NCBI GenBank assembly: GCA_051530055.1
Contig: JBMGUZ010000024.1
Coordinates: 1 to 35,075, forward strand
Reading direction: 5' to 3'
DNA: 35,075 nt
Source: Neoechinorhynchus agilis
Lineage: Eukaryota; Acanthocephala
Both the position numbers and the translations under genes were made by a program. Position 1 is the first letter of the stretch; every line of letters begins with the position of its first letter. This document shows positions 20,473 to 31,189 of the stretch, piece after piece. The notes under the pieces are model-generated. The model was not told the origin of the DNA and searched no databases. It saw only the letters and a program-made list of their open reading frames with translations.

Positions 20473-20575
20473 CGTTTAATTCTGTTTCTTTTATGTAGCA
20501 ATGCTTCTACTTTTCACAATGGAATTGTGATTCCACTAAATTTGGCTTTTGCAATACGAGCAGACTAAGCCACAA
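20473..20575 (-). mobile_element. PLE 5'-coding scrap C
   Basis: About 100 bases nearly identical to part of piece A (18632-18790). On the minus strand it reads FSGITIPL and KVEALLHKRNRIKR, and it shares the flanking phrase ACGAGCAGACTAA with piece A. It is shorter than piece A by an internal deletion of about 60 bases and is fused directly to the integrase scrap. Confidence 0.7.
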
Positions 20576-21430
20576 TATGCCGGGCATTGGGTAACTAGAA
20601 ATTTGTTCACGTGTATGATATTGAACTTCGTCATTGTTTTCGTTATTTAATTTTTTTGTATCCGCCCCGTTACGGTGTGCGTGTTCCCTGATTTTTGTTA
20701 TTGGGCCACCAAAATTGTTGGTAAAGGGTAATTGGATGGGAACCGATAATCTTAATAATCCTAAGAAGTGCGCCGGTTTGTTCGTTAACTAATCTTTTGT
20801 TATGTAAACCTTTGTTATTTTATTGCAATTTTTTCATGCAATGGATCGACGAAGCAAGATGGACAACGTTCAATGACGTTGTTCATTTCACGCTGCATAA
20901 CCAACAAATCTATTCATCATTTTTAAGCGGATATTTTTGTATCGTTCAATTACACGATCGTCACGTTTATTCCCAGCACTACTAAATGTTTAATATATTT
21001 AAACATTGAACGTTTTGAGCAACAACCACTATCGTTAGCTTATCTTTCTGTACCGAGAGCTTTGACTGACATACTTTACAAGCATTCAAACGCCTCGTGG
21101 CTTTTATGCTATGCCTAGCCCTTACTAGGATCTCTTCTCCGAGATTAAGTGAACCATTATAAGATAAGGTGGCCGATTGTCATTCTCCGCGTATAAGTTA
21201 AGTTGCAAATTTTTTCGATGCTGTATTCTTTTTTAAAACGCAGCGGTTTTTAGCGTTTCTAATAACAGAACCAGCCGATCAATCTGATTGAAAAATCAAT
21301 TGTAAATTTTCATATGAAGAGGCTTAAAACTGTCCGTCAATTCAATAATAAACATTAAAAACAATTGAAAACGAATAAAATCGTTCTTAATTTTTTATAA
21401 ATGTTGCCATTTAAATAATAAAGCACAATA
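20576..21430. other. AT-rich spacer with one dispersed-repeat segment
   Basis: No coding frame. The notable part is 21131-21190, which matches 30720-30779 in reverse orientation (see that entry). The remainder is AT-rich and unassigned. Confidence 0.4.
21131..21190 (-). repeat. Dispersed repeat, copy 1
   Basis: The reverse complement of this 60-base segment matches 30720-30779 at about 52 of 60 positions (shared core ACCTTATCTTA and GGTTCACTTAATC). Weaker similarity continues upstream over an A-rich stretch. Family unknown. It may be part of a longer, older repeat. Confidence 0.6.
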
Positions 21431-21778
21431 CGTGCAATCACCACCTCCCGCCAAATTCCAGCTTTTGTCCTTCCTCGACCGTCGCCATCACGCTGGCAGC
21501 ATTGCCTCGTTGTATTGCAAGCGAGATATTTTGTCGCAGGAATACACCTGCTCGTGCGTCACCGGTCGTTTTTCTCAATTTCTTCGAGAGATCATGGAGC
21601 AGAGTGAGTGTCGAGCTGCCAAGCGCTCCCTGCGTCTCTACTCCGAGGCGGACAAAATAGTAAGCCTTGCTAAATCCCTATATTTTCGTGCCTTCCTCCC
21701 TTCCGCTACACTGGCGGCACCTCCAGCGATTTCGAGAGAGTAGGGAATGCTGCTTACTGCGACGGTGTCCATACACGT
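21431..21778 (-). mobile_element. RLE-LINE fragment 4, 3' end (first half, split by a Ty3/Gypsy relic)
   Basis: Minus-strand remnant of the RLE-LINE nuclease C-terminus. It runs from DTVAVSS, YSLEIAGGAAS and SRDAGSAWQLD through to QCCQRDGDGRGR-type frames ending near 21445, with frame changes. Its ending corresponds closely to fragment 3 (13530-13915), so both belong to one subfamily. The fragment continues at 23924-24005 on the far side of the LTR relic. Confidence 0.75.
21774..21778. repeat. 5-bp target-site duplication (CACGT), left
   Basis: CACGT abuts the first base of the 5' LTR. The same five bases follow the 3' LTR at 23924-23928. Confidence 0.75.
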
Positions 21779-21901
21779 TGAGGTAAAATGCGTGATGGCG
21801 TGTATGGATTGTTATTGTGGTGGTCGTGTGTGTGTTTTTTTTGTGCATTTTCGAAGCAAAGCTACAAGTTCATTAAAACCCGTTGTTCCGGTTTCACCAC
21901 A
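21779..21901 (+). repeat. 5' LTR of the Ty3/Gypsy relic
   Basis: 123 bp, TGAGGTAAAATG to GGTTTCACCACA, about 92 percent identical to the 3' LTR. It contains a GTGTGTGTTTTTTTT tract. Confidence 0.88.
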
Positions 21902-23800
21902 ATTTAATCAACTGTAAATGGATCGAATCTAACAACCAGCAAATTACAAACAGAACCTAATTCTACTTCGGCGTCACGAAATTGCAGACACTGGAAACAA
22001 ATGCTGGAAAATTTCATGGAATCGATCAAAGATCAGAAAGTAGACAAGCTCAAATGTCTGGTACGATTTATCTCTCCTACAGTTTATAAATTATTTGTCG
22101 AAGTTGACACTTGTGAGAAAGCGATCCAAATTCTTGATGGTTATTATATTAAAAAGGAGAATACGATATTCTCGAGGTACACCTTATTTACCCGAACACA
22201 AAAGCCGTCAGAATCAATAAATGAATACCTTCAAGCCCTCCACCTGATCAGCAGAGGCTGTCAGTTGAAAGCGGTAACTCGAAGGCAGTTTTAATATCTA
22301 AATCTTTAGAAAGCGCTCAGAAAAATGCAGATCTGTATTTGCGTCTGACGTTTTCTACAGTAGCTGCGATCGAGAGCAAAGAGGAACCGGACCAGATGAA
22401 AAATGATGAAAAGGAAGCAATTGCTATAATAGCGGCGGTAAGGAAGTGGAGATGTTTACTATCCTCGAGTACATTCGCACTTGCTACTGACCAACGTAGT
22501 GTAGCTTTAATGATGGATAGCAGGAAGAGAACGAAAATAAAAAACAATAAAATTCTATCATGGAGGATACAGCTAGCGGATCTAAGTTATACCATTCGAT
22601 ATCGACCAGGACCTCAAAATTGGGATGCAGATGCGTTTTCACGAGTATGTGCAACGACAACTGATGTAAATATGCTCTCTCGAATCCACGACCAATTATG
22701 CCATCCAGGCGTGGCTAGGCTCATGAATTATGTTCGGTCCAAGAATCCCCCTTTTTCAATGAGTGAAGTTAAAACAGTCTGCGCGCAATGTCGTATTTGT
22801 GTTGAATTGAAGCCTCAATTTTACTCGCCCGACAAAGACCGTAATCAGCTCATTCAAGCAATAAAACCAATGGACCGCTTGTCCGTTGACTTTAAAGGAT
22901 CTCTGCCCTCCTCAACTAATAACAAATATTTGTTCACTGCGGTCGACGAATACAGCAGGTTTCTTTTTGCTATACCTTGTGCCGATATGAAGAGTACCAC
23001 CGTCATTCGGTGTTTTACTGAGATATTTTCGCTGTGTGGTGTCGCAGTATTCGCACATAACGACAGAGGAATGCTGTTTCTAAGTTCGGATGTCAAGGAT
23101 TTCCTTAGGAAGAGTGCTGTGTTAGTCAGTAAGACGACTCCATACCACCCGATGGGCAATGGTCAAATCGAAAAGTTTAATGGAACGATATGGAAAGCTG
23201 TCTGCCTAGCACTCAAAAATAGAAATATGAACCTGGCCAGATGGTAGGAAGTTTTGCCTGTCGCATTGCATTCGATCGCTGGTTGTTCGAACTTCAAATG
23301 CGACTCCGCAGGAACGCTTCTTCACCTTCCCGCGACGTTCGGGATTGGGGACGTTATTGTCAGATTGGCTTGTAAAGCGTGTCCCCGTATTCCTGAGGAA
23401 ATTTGTGAGGAGCAAGTTTGACCCTTTGGTTCAGGAAGTGGAACTTTTGGAAGCCAATCCGTCCTATGCGCATATTCGTTACCCAAATGGTATTGAATCG
23501 ACAGTATCCACGAAGGATTTAAGTCGATTACCGAGTGAAATTCCGAAATTAACTAAATCCGAAAGAGGTATAGCGGAGAATCAACGGCTGAGAACGAGGA
23601 ACCGACGGAAGTGTATGATGATTAGCAAGGAGACGAAATACTCGCAACTCACTCAGCCCATGACCGACCAAGTGGAAGCTCCATTACGGAAGAGCTGAAA
23701 AACCTCCCCTTTTGCGCAGATCAACAAGAATTATAGAGGTGCCGCTGAAGTACCCGCAATAAAACAATCGGAAAAAAAGAAAAAACAAAGATGGGGAATA

Positions 23801-23923
23801 TGACGTGAAATGCGTGATGGCCTGTATCGATTGTTATTGTGGTGGTCGTGTGTGTGTTTTTTTTGTGCATTTTTGTAGCAAAGTACCAAGTTGATTAAAA
23901 CCCGTTGTTCCGGTTTCACCACA
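23801..23923 (+). repeat. 3' LTR of the Ty3/Gypsy relic
   Basis: 123 bp, the same length and ends as the 5' LTR. The A-rich sequence just before it (about 23771-23790) lies where a polypurine tract would be expected. Confidence 0.88.
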
Positions 23924-24005
23924 CACGTTGCGTCCGAGAGAAGGCATTTGCGCTCCCGCCATGGAAAGACCAAAATTCCGTGGTATGTTGTCGACTCTTG
24001 GATCC
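23924..24005 (-). mobile_element. RLE-LINE fragment 4, second half
   Basis: On the minus strand it reads ILVFPWRERKCLLSDATCV, the PD-D nuclease strand of the family. It would continue into 21778 if the LTR relic were absent. The first five bases (CACGT) are the right target duplication of that relic. Intact copies have WDATC where this one has SDATC. Confidence 0.75.
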
Positions 24006-24239
24006 GTCTCAGTTATTTGTTCGTGCGAAAATCGATTTCGAGGATGGAACTTGGTGCTGCGTACTGTGGGCAGCGATAGCTATGCTCCGCGTTTGTTTGG
24101 CGTATCCTAACGGGCACGCTCGCTTTTTGCGCGGGGATCCGATCAACGTTAAACAGCTGGCCTAGAAGTGATATGGACAAGTGGAATCCAACTGTTTGAT
24201 TAAAACAAAGCATTGCGATAGCTGTAATCGGTGCTGGCG

Positions 24240-24270
<31 letters not shown>

Positions 24271-24411
24271 AAAAGTGGCGAAACTCATTTAAGCGCGGGT
24301 AAACGGTGGACGTAACTAACAAACACGCGGGTAAACGGTGGACGTAACTATGATTCTCCAAGTAACCAAAACATTTATGATAAGTCATCGGGTACACCTT
24401 CCACCGGGGAC
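24006..24411. other. Spacer with a short tandem duplication
   Basis: No coding frame that I can support. GCGGGTAAACGGTGGACGTAACTA occurs twice, near 24297 and 24328, a period of about 31 bases. The sequence may include the 5' UTR of the R2-like LINE that starts nearby. Confidence 0.5.
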
Positions 24412-25152
24412 TTGGCGCTTCTTCTTTCAGATGGCGCCAATCAACAACTTACGCGTGAGCATGGGCCTACAACTTTGTACTTGAAGTACCATCGCGTCCT
24501 TGAAGAATATATTAAGTGTCCCATATGCAAGCCATATGTAATATGCACTGGAAAAACTAAAGTGAGATTGATAAACGAACGCGTGTCATCAACTCACGAG
24601 CAGGCTGTGGGATGGATATTCGGGATTTGTCTAATGAAGAAGGAGTCAATAGGCTCTATTGGCATCCACTACAAGACGTGTGCAAAGAACCCTGAGAAGG
24701 CAAGAGCATTATTTGATGGTGATAAGGTCGAAAATATAGCCCCTTTAGCAGGAAAAGGCGGCTTAGTCATTGCAAACACAGAGCCAGAGGGACCCGTGGA
24801 ATGCCCAGAATGTTATGCCACATTCCACGGGATTAACCGAACAAAAGTAGTAAAGGATCACCTTATGTCCGAACACGGAACAACCTCAGTGTTGTTTCAG
24901 TGCCCGGCGTGTTCGTCATATAAGTCAGAAAATTATGTATCAATACATAGCCACATAAACGCCTGCAACCGAAGAGGGAAAACGGCTTTATCCTGGTCTA
25001 AAAACGAGGGAATGGAAAGAAAAGAAAGAAATGAGATAAAGGAACCGTCAACCGGCAAGCGGTCATCGAACTGGTTAGCGAGGAGGAACGCGAACGTCCA
25101 GAGATCCCAACAGAAGAAAGCCCATCTTCTGTCCGTCCACCTACCTTTGTAG
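24412..25152 (+). pseudogene. R2-like LINE N-terminal zinc-finger region
   Basis: 246 codons. It contains CPIC (residues 37-40) with a later STHEQ and HYKTC, then CPECYATF with HLMSEH (C-x2-C-x15-H-x4-H, about residues 130-150) and CPACSSYK with HSHINAC (about residues 160-180). These C2H2-type fingers precede the RT in R2 and NeSL elements and help bind the target DNA. The end is Arg/Lys/Glu-rich and closes at a stop at 25150-25152. The frame resumes near 25340 (FLETERDIPRQ), in the same phase as the RT ORF. A host zinc-finger gene is possible but less likely given the RT behind it. Confidence 0.65.
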
Positions 25153-25410
25153 GAAACATGGAAACGCAAGGCCAGTTCTTGCCAGAAAATCATACGCCAC
25201 AGTCGAGACGCCGGTGTGAAGGTGCACCACAATGGCAGACTGTTCAATCGAGTCGACTGTTTTTACAGTGGTCGAGGCATATGAGAGCGTATTGGATGTA
25301 ATAACAAGAAAACCTTTCATCCAAGGTACAGAGGTTTTCTTGAGACGGAGCGAGATATCCCCCGTCAATCGGAAGGGTCCATTCATGGCGAATTTGTAGA
25401 TGCGGCGGCT

Positions 25411-26748
25411 ATGCGATATGTTCAGTACTTGCGATATGGTCGGAGTTACGAGGTGCCTGAAGTCTCTAGAGCGCGAGAATTAGGCCTTAAAATTATAAAA
25501 CTCAGGAAAGGTCCGACTCAGGTTCTCTCTGCTATTGCCTACCACGTACTGGGTAATCCTTCATTGTGGAAGAAGGTAGCAACGAAAGTCACAATGGAGG
25601 GTCAAAACAACAAGGAATACTATGCGCAAGTTGCACAGAACGTCTCTGACGCTAATGCGCCTCTGGAAGTCCACCTTGGAGGTCTTTTAAAGAATAGCGT
25701 AGTATCTCCTTTGTTCGTTTTGTTCGCCCTCCACCGAGGACACGTGCTTCCTCCGCTTCAGATCCACTTCAACAAAATGATAACAATATTCAACGGCGTG
25801 AACCACAGCAAATCGAATTTGAGGACAAGACCAGTTCAAATGCACCCAAAAATCATCGTCAACAGTTCGAAATCAACGACTCGCTTCGTCTGTCAAGAAA
25901 CGTACGTAACGCAAGCTCCGAACCAAGTGAACTCGTGTATAACATTGATTCCGATGCGCCCCTTGTCTGTCCTGTCTGCGGATAAGATAACGGTTCAAGA
26001 TGTTCGAGGCTTCGATCCGTTACTTCTGTGTATGACGTTGCTCTTTAACTTCGTCATGCAACACGGAGGGCCGCCACAATCGTGGAATGAGTCCAAAACT
26101 ATCCTGTTGCCAAAATCAAGTGCGTCACCGAAGAAGCTGCAAACTCAGGCCGGTTGGAGACCGATTATGATCTCCTCCATTTTGATGCGTGTCTTGCACC
26201 GCATCATTCTAAAGCGGCTTCGAAGAGTATGCTGTCTGGACGCTGGACAAACGGCGTTTGACCCGTCGGCATGTATGGCTAATCTACTCACTCTTCGTAG
26301 TGTTGTTAGAGAAAAGCGGGCAAACAGGAAACCTCTTGCAGTGGCTGTGCTCGACATAAAGAGTGCCTTCGACACTGTTTCACATGCTGCTATAGAGGAA
26401 TCGCTTCATAAAATAAGGTGTCCTCACTATCTCCGAAGATACGCGATGAGCTCTTACTGCGAAAGCAGTACGAAGATCCGTATACCCAACGCCAGACCGT
26501 CAGACCCTATTAATTTCCGAAGGGGAGTAAAGCACTCCCCCTTGCTATTCGAACTGTGTGTTTACGAGGCACTGCTGGAAGTTCGAAGACTTGATATAGG
26601 TGTTCAGCTTAAAGGAAACGTTCGTCTATCGCATCTTGTATACGCAGATGACGTTCACCTGATGTCAAGCCAACATAATCGATTTTGCGGTATACTACGA
26701 AACGACAAGCGAGCGAGGAGAGAATATAATGACCGAGAAGGAAAATAA
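25411..26748 (+). pseudogene. R2-like LINE reverse transcriptase, in-frame loss in motif B
   Basis: An open frame of 445 codons. RT motifs: PPQSWNESKTILLPKS and AGWRPIMISSILMRVLHRI (residues 220-265), QTAFDPSACMANLL, AVLDIKSAFDTVSH (motif A, about residue 315), RRGVKHSPLLFELCVYEALLEV (motif B region), and LVYADDVHLMSS (motif C, about residue 415). In related RTs motif B reads GVKQGDPLSPLLF. Here the QGDPL part is absent without loss of frame, which should abolish activity. The first 190 residues are poorly conserved and may include undetected frameshifts. Confidence 0.75.
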
Positions 26749-27066
26749 GTACAAAGTAATCGTTGAGAACGTAGCAACGCAATACAATTTCAAAAACACG
26801 ACATTAAGACTATTGGATTAGCAGTTAAAACAAGAGGAACGTACTCGGCGGCACTATTGAAAAGATTACGCGAGTTCAACTTAGCCAAAAAGACCGCGTT
26901 CAACATGGCACAAACAGCAGCGGAGCCGTCCATTCAAGTTATACAACAATTTTATGGGACATACTTTTTCGCTACGATGCCCGAAAACAATTTACAATTG
27001 TTAAGCTGCGCACCCAAAACAATCCATAGGACACACACACAAACTCACTGACGCTCGTACTGGAGA
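26749..27066 (+). other. Possible R2-like thumb remnant and spacer
   Basis: In one plus frame KTIGLAVKTRGTYSAAL, then LKRLREFNLAKKTAFN (about 26805-26900), recalls the YLG...K...A..AF segment after the RT in many LINEs. The similarity is weak. The rest, up to the ATG at 27067, has no recognisable content and may hold the 5' UTR of RLE-LINE copy 5. Confidence 0.35.
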
Positions 27067-29945
27067 ATGTCTTTTTGCGAACCTACTTCTTCCGGCATCG
27101 ATGCTACGTCCGCCTCCAAGGTTTCCACAGGTTTGTGTAAGATCTGCTCAAAAGTAGTCAGAGTCACGAAATGGGGTCTCCTCCATGTTCACGGTCCCCG
27201 TTCTTCACGCTGCGAAGGGTCGGGCATGTCCCCTGAAGATATCAGCTCTTCCCCCCCCCAAATTGTGAACTTGACTTTGATTCACAAAATCTTCCCTTAA
27301 TTGTGAAACTTTTTCGTGTCCTTCCCAATCACGTCCTCAAACGAATTCCTAAAGGCGCCCGGTATCAAGTAGGTTCCGCATTTGCGGACCTTTTAAATGA
27401 ATGTGTCTGTAATAATAGCGCAATATCCTGGATGCGTTTGTTCGCCTTCCCTCGACTCGTATTATTCGCCGGTGAGTCCTCAGAGGAATCCTTGACATCA
27501 ATTGTCAAGTCCAGAGTCGCCAACTTCCCTGATAATTTCCTCGCTGTGCTCAAATCTGCCGAGGATCCAACATCCTTTTCGACGAAATCTGAAGGTCCTC
27601 GTCGTTTTTCATTTAGACGCTTAGGAGAACGCGTATCGGCCAAGTTGTCCGACGGCGACATCCGTGGAGCCGTGCGCCTTCTCTCATCAACGGATACTTT
27701 TGCGGGGGACACAATTACCACTTTGAACGCTTTGCGGGAAAAACACCCACCTTCAGCCGTACCACCACCTCCTAGCTCACATTCCCCTTCACCGATAGAT
27801 CTCAAACCGATAGATGTGGTCGAAATGAAAAGGGCCCTCTCCTCATTCGCCGGCGGTTCAAGTCACGGTCTAGACGGGCTCAGACCCCAACATCTAAAGG
27901 ACTTAATCTCGGGGGGAGCGCATTGCGCTGCGGAAAAAGTCGCCAAGGCTTTGACCACTATAGTGAACCTCATCGCTCGAGGCGACACGAATGCCACTGG
28001 AATACATTTCATGTTTTCGGCTTCCCTGTGTGCCCTTAATAAGAAGGACGGTGGGATTCGTCCCATAGCAATCGGAACTACCCTTCGCCGTCTCACCGGA
28101 AAGATTCTGTCAAAAAGGGTCGCGGAAAAAGCAGGCCAGATCCTTAGGCCCGTCCAGCTCGGATGTTGCTCTCCTTGTGGAGCAGAAGCTATAGTCCACG
28201 CGCTGCGTTCTTTTATTAATTCTGGTAGGGGCGTTCAGGTAATCCTGAAGTGCGATTTCGCAAATGACTTCAACACTATTGATCGAGGCATCTTAATCTC
28301 AACAGTCGGAAACACTATTCCAGAGCTTCTCCCCTACTTTCAGTCAGCATATTGCTCTCACACCCCGCTCGTATATAATAATGAACTAATCTGGTCTCAA
28401 TCGGGTGTGCAGCAAGGGGACCCTCTGGGGCCTTTAGGTTTTGCTCTGACGACAAACAATTTGGCGCAATCTCTTCGATCACCATTCAACGCCTGGTATC
28501 TGGATGACGCTACTCTAGGAGGTTCCCCGTCTGAAGTCCTACACGATTTAACGGTTGTTTTAGAAGAATGTAAAAAAATTGGCCTCAAACTAAACCCAAG
28601 CAAGTGCGAAATTTTGGTTTTGAATTGAGGGGACGAGGAACGCGCACAAATTTTGAGAGAGTTTGAAAAGGCCGCACCTAATATCCGACTTATCACCAAG
28701 TCCAGCTTAGAACTGCTGGGAAGCTGCGTTCTCGAGGAAAATATGCAGGCCGAGATCAGGAAAATCAGACCTTCCATTGATATCATCTGTTCAAGGGCCT
28801 CTGAACTTTTCCCTCACGATGCTCTCTTCCTTTTAAAAAATTGCATCTTCATTCCAGGAATCCTCCATAAACTGCGGTCAACCCCTTCCTTTCAATGTCA
28901 GCCCGAATTCAGAGAGATTGATGATTCTTTAAGGGATGGTCTATGTAAGATCTTTAATATTAAGCTCCCCGACACTGGCTGGACCCAGGCATCTTTGCCC
29001 ACAAGCTACGGAGGGATCGGTATTCGTGCCAGCTCAGCCATTGCGCTTCCAGCCTTTCTATCGTCTCTTAGTAGGTCCAAGCGCCTTTCCAGATTGATTT
29101 TGAGACATAATTTTGAGGACATCAGCCTGGAGCCCGCTCTTCATCTTTGGATGTCCCTGTCTAACCTCGACAAGATTCCAGACCTCCCGGAAAAACAGAA
29201 ATCGTGGGACATTCCGTTAGTGGAGCGTGTTCACACCTCACTTTTTGACTCGCTCTAGGACGTGGATAGAACGCGATTAACTGCAGTTTCCTGCAAAGAG
29301 TCCGGCGCCTGGTTGAAAGCTTCGAGATTAGACGGCGAGGCTCTCAGAATCGCAGTGTCTCTGAGGCTCGGGCTCCCGGTTTGTATCCCTCACAACTGCC
29401 GATGCGGGACGGAAGTTGACCCCTCGGGCAGGCACGGATTAGCCTGTAAACGCTCGAGTGGCTGTTTTGCTAGACACGCCGAAATAAACGCATTGCTGAG
29501 CCGCGCTTTGAAAATGGCTAACTCTCCGAATATCCTCGATCCTAGCAACATCTGCAGGATCGATGGGCGTAGGCCGGATGGAGTTACCGTTTTCCTTGGA
29601 GCAGGGGGGGGGTGTCTCCTATGGGACGCAACATGCGTCGACTCCCTTGCAGCCAGCAATCTGCGAGATGCATCCTCTGGGGCTGGGGGAGCCGCATCAG
29701 CAGCTGAGCTCCGTAAGGTTGCAAAATACGCTGAATTTACGAATTCTCATCATTTTGTCCCCTTCGCAGTAGAAACCTTAGGAGCTTTCGGACGTGCGGC
29801 GAGGAGTTTTGTTTTCGAACTGGGGCATCGACTGATCAATTCGACCAATGACAGGAGGGCTCGTTCGTTCCTAGTGCAGAACATATCCTTGGCTATCCAG
29901 CGAGGAAACGCAGCGAGCGTCTTGGGGACGGTGAAGTACGATTGA
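27067..29945 (+). pseudogene. RLE-LINE copy 5 polyprotein (zinc finger, RT, knuckle, R2-type nuclease)
   Basis: The start is ATG 27067 (MSFCEPTSSG). The zinc finger CKIC-x14-H-x6-C is at residues 25-50. A frameshift in the C8 run near 27255 ends the first frame at 27298-27300. From 27303: VLPNHVLKRIPKGARYQ, GLRPQHLKDLI, LCALNKKDGGIRPIAIG, LGCCSPCGAEAIVHALR, KCDFANDFNTIDRG (motif A; Asn replaces the Ala of copy 2), GVQQGDPLGPLGF and AWYLDDATLGG. TGA at 28626-28628 interrupts it. Then LELLGSCVL, SYGGIGIR and TAG at 29257-29259. Then ESGAWLKAS, a knuckle CRC-GRHGLAC, FARHAEIN, RRPDGVTVF, LLWDATCVDS and LRKVAKYAEF, VPFAVETLGAFG, QRGNAASVLGTVKYD and a stop at 29943-29945. The PVPSLGTLL segment of other copies is shortened after KAS. 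Confidence 0.9.
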
Positions 29946-30020
29946 GAATAATATTGAATGTTAAAAAAACAAAATTGAACCTTTAAAAAAAATTGGATAA
30001 ATAAAAATGGTTTGATTTAA
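27067..30020 (+). mobile_element. RLE-LINE copy 5, nearly full length
   Basis: The best-preserved member in the window, with all domains in order and only three visible interruptions over 2.9 kb. An A-rich 3' region with runs of 7-8 A follows the stop (29945-30020). No flanking target duplication was found, so the exact ends are open. Confidence 0.85.
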
Positions 30021-31170
30021 AAAAAACTCACGAAAGCAACCAAAGAACGAAATCAAGCAAAAGATTAAAAAGATTGTAACAGCACAAATTTGTTATAACC
30101 CAATAAATTCGACTTCAACCAAATGCTTCGTCGTCTAATTAGTGACGTGCTTCTTGAGATTTAGGGAGATATTCTCCGACGATAGGAAGGCTCCATTGAT
30201 AGGGGAAAATACATTTCCAATTATTTTCAAAGAATTACTCACGTTCATTGAGGCTCCAAGGTGCCATCACGGGACCTCAGTAAAATAATTAAAACAAACC
30301 ATCAACTCCAAAATCGCTCAGTTCATCAGCGAACAAAACAGAACGATGCGCGGAACGTACAAACAGCGAAAGGAAACAGATGCCTATTTACAATGTACAA
30401 AAAACGAAAGAAATATAGTTCGTGAAATTATTTGGCGCACATTTAAATTTTTATCATCATTTTTTAATCGAAATAATTTGTGACAATTAGTAATGTAGTT
30501 TGCTTGCTCGAAGTCTTTAAATTATCATGGATTTTATTCTTTTTAAGGTATCGCGTGAAAAATGTTCATTATTGAATTAAAGTGCAGTTTTAAGTTTCTC
30601 CGAATGAAAATTTATAATCGATTTGTAAAGCTTGCAGCATATAAAATATGTTTTCAATCAGATGGAACGATTTGGTGAAGAAGGACTTAGTTTCAAAAAA
30701 AATTCAAGCTAACTTTGCAGCGGACGATGACAAACGGACACCTTATCTTAAAAAGGTTCACTTAATCCCGGAGTAGAGAATGCAATTGCTCGTTCTCCTC
30801 AATTCGAATACAGAAATCAGCTCCTTGAAAAGGATGTCCAACTCAAAGGACCTCCTACACAATAGACATTTTCAAACGTAAATCGGAATGCCTGTTTTTT
30901 CCTATCCCATTAAAAGATTATCACACGTATTAACTATCCAGTTCAATCCGGTAATGCATAAACAATCAATGTTATATTAGACCGTTACCCCGTTTGTTCG
31001 TTCATTCAAAAACCAGCCCGTAAAAAGCATCAAATCGTCGAATCATTTAGGTGGAGCAATGAATGAAGTTCTATTTAACAATCCAAAAATGGCTCTCCCT
31101 TTCTCGCGACTTCCTAAATTCCAAGCTCCCCAATTAGATTTTCAGTCTCCACAACTTAACAAAGAGCTCA
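30021..31170. other. AT-rich intergenic sequence
   Basis: About 1.1 kb without a credible coding frame. The only recognised content is the dispersed-repeat match at 30720-30779. No tRNA, promoter or element ends were seen. Confidence 0.45.
30720..30779 (+). repeat. Dispersed repeat, copy 2
   Basis: Matches the reverse complement of 21131-21190 at about 52 of 60 positions. Flanking similarity fades on both sides. It could be the conserved part of an old transposon shared by the two AT-rich gaps. Confidence 0.6.
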
Positions 31171-31189
31171 ATTTCTCACCAAAGGACTT

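Larger units (their letters stand above)
21779..23923 (+). mobile_element. Ty3/Gypsy LTR-retrotransposon fossil, short relic with both LTRs
   Basis: A broken element bounded by two 123-bp LTRs (21779-21901 and 23801-23923), each starting TG and ending CA, with a 5-bp target duplication. Parts seen: an N-terminal gag region (about 21990-22290), RNase H (about 22340-22650), the integrase zinc finger and core (about 22680-23220), and an integrase C-terminal region (about 23410-23690). RNase H before integrase gives the Ty3/Gypsy order. It is much shorter than a complete element and has several breaks. The LTRs differ at about ten of 123 sites, so the insertion is old, though no rate is known to convert that to years. 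It sits inside RLE-LINE fragment 4. Confidence 0.88.
24412..26960 (+). mobile_element. R2/NeSL-like LINE with N-terminal zinc fingers, decayed
   Basis: A second, unrelated endonuclease-class LINE: an N-terminal zinc-finger region, then an RT of R2-like type. The C-terminal knuckle and nuclease that such elements normally carry are not visible, so the 3' end is missing or unrecognisable. The last supported piece is a possible thumb segment near 26820-26920. The boundaries are approximate. Confidence 0.65.

Noticed and set aside
20690-20735. Minus-strand phrase ACAATTTTGGTGGCCC resembling an LTR end plus primer-binding site
   Set aside because: No second LTR copy or coding part is in reach, so an LTR element cannot be supported.
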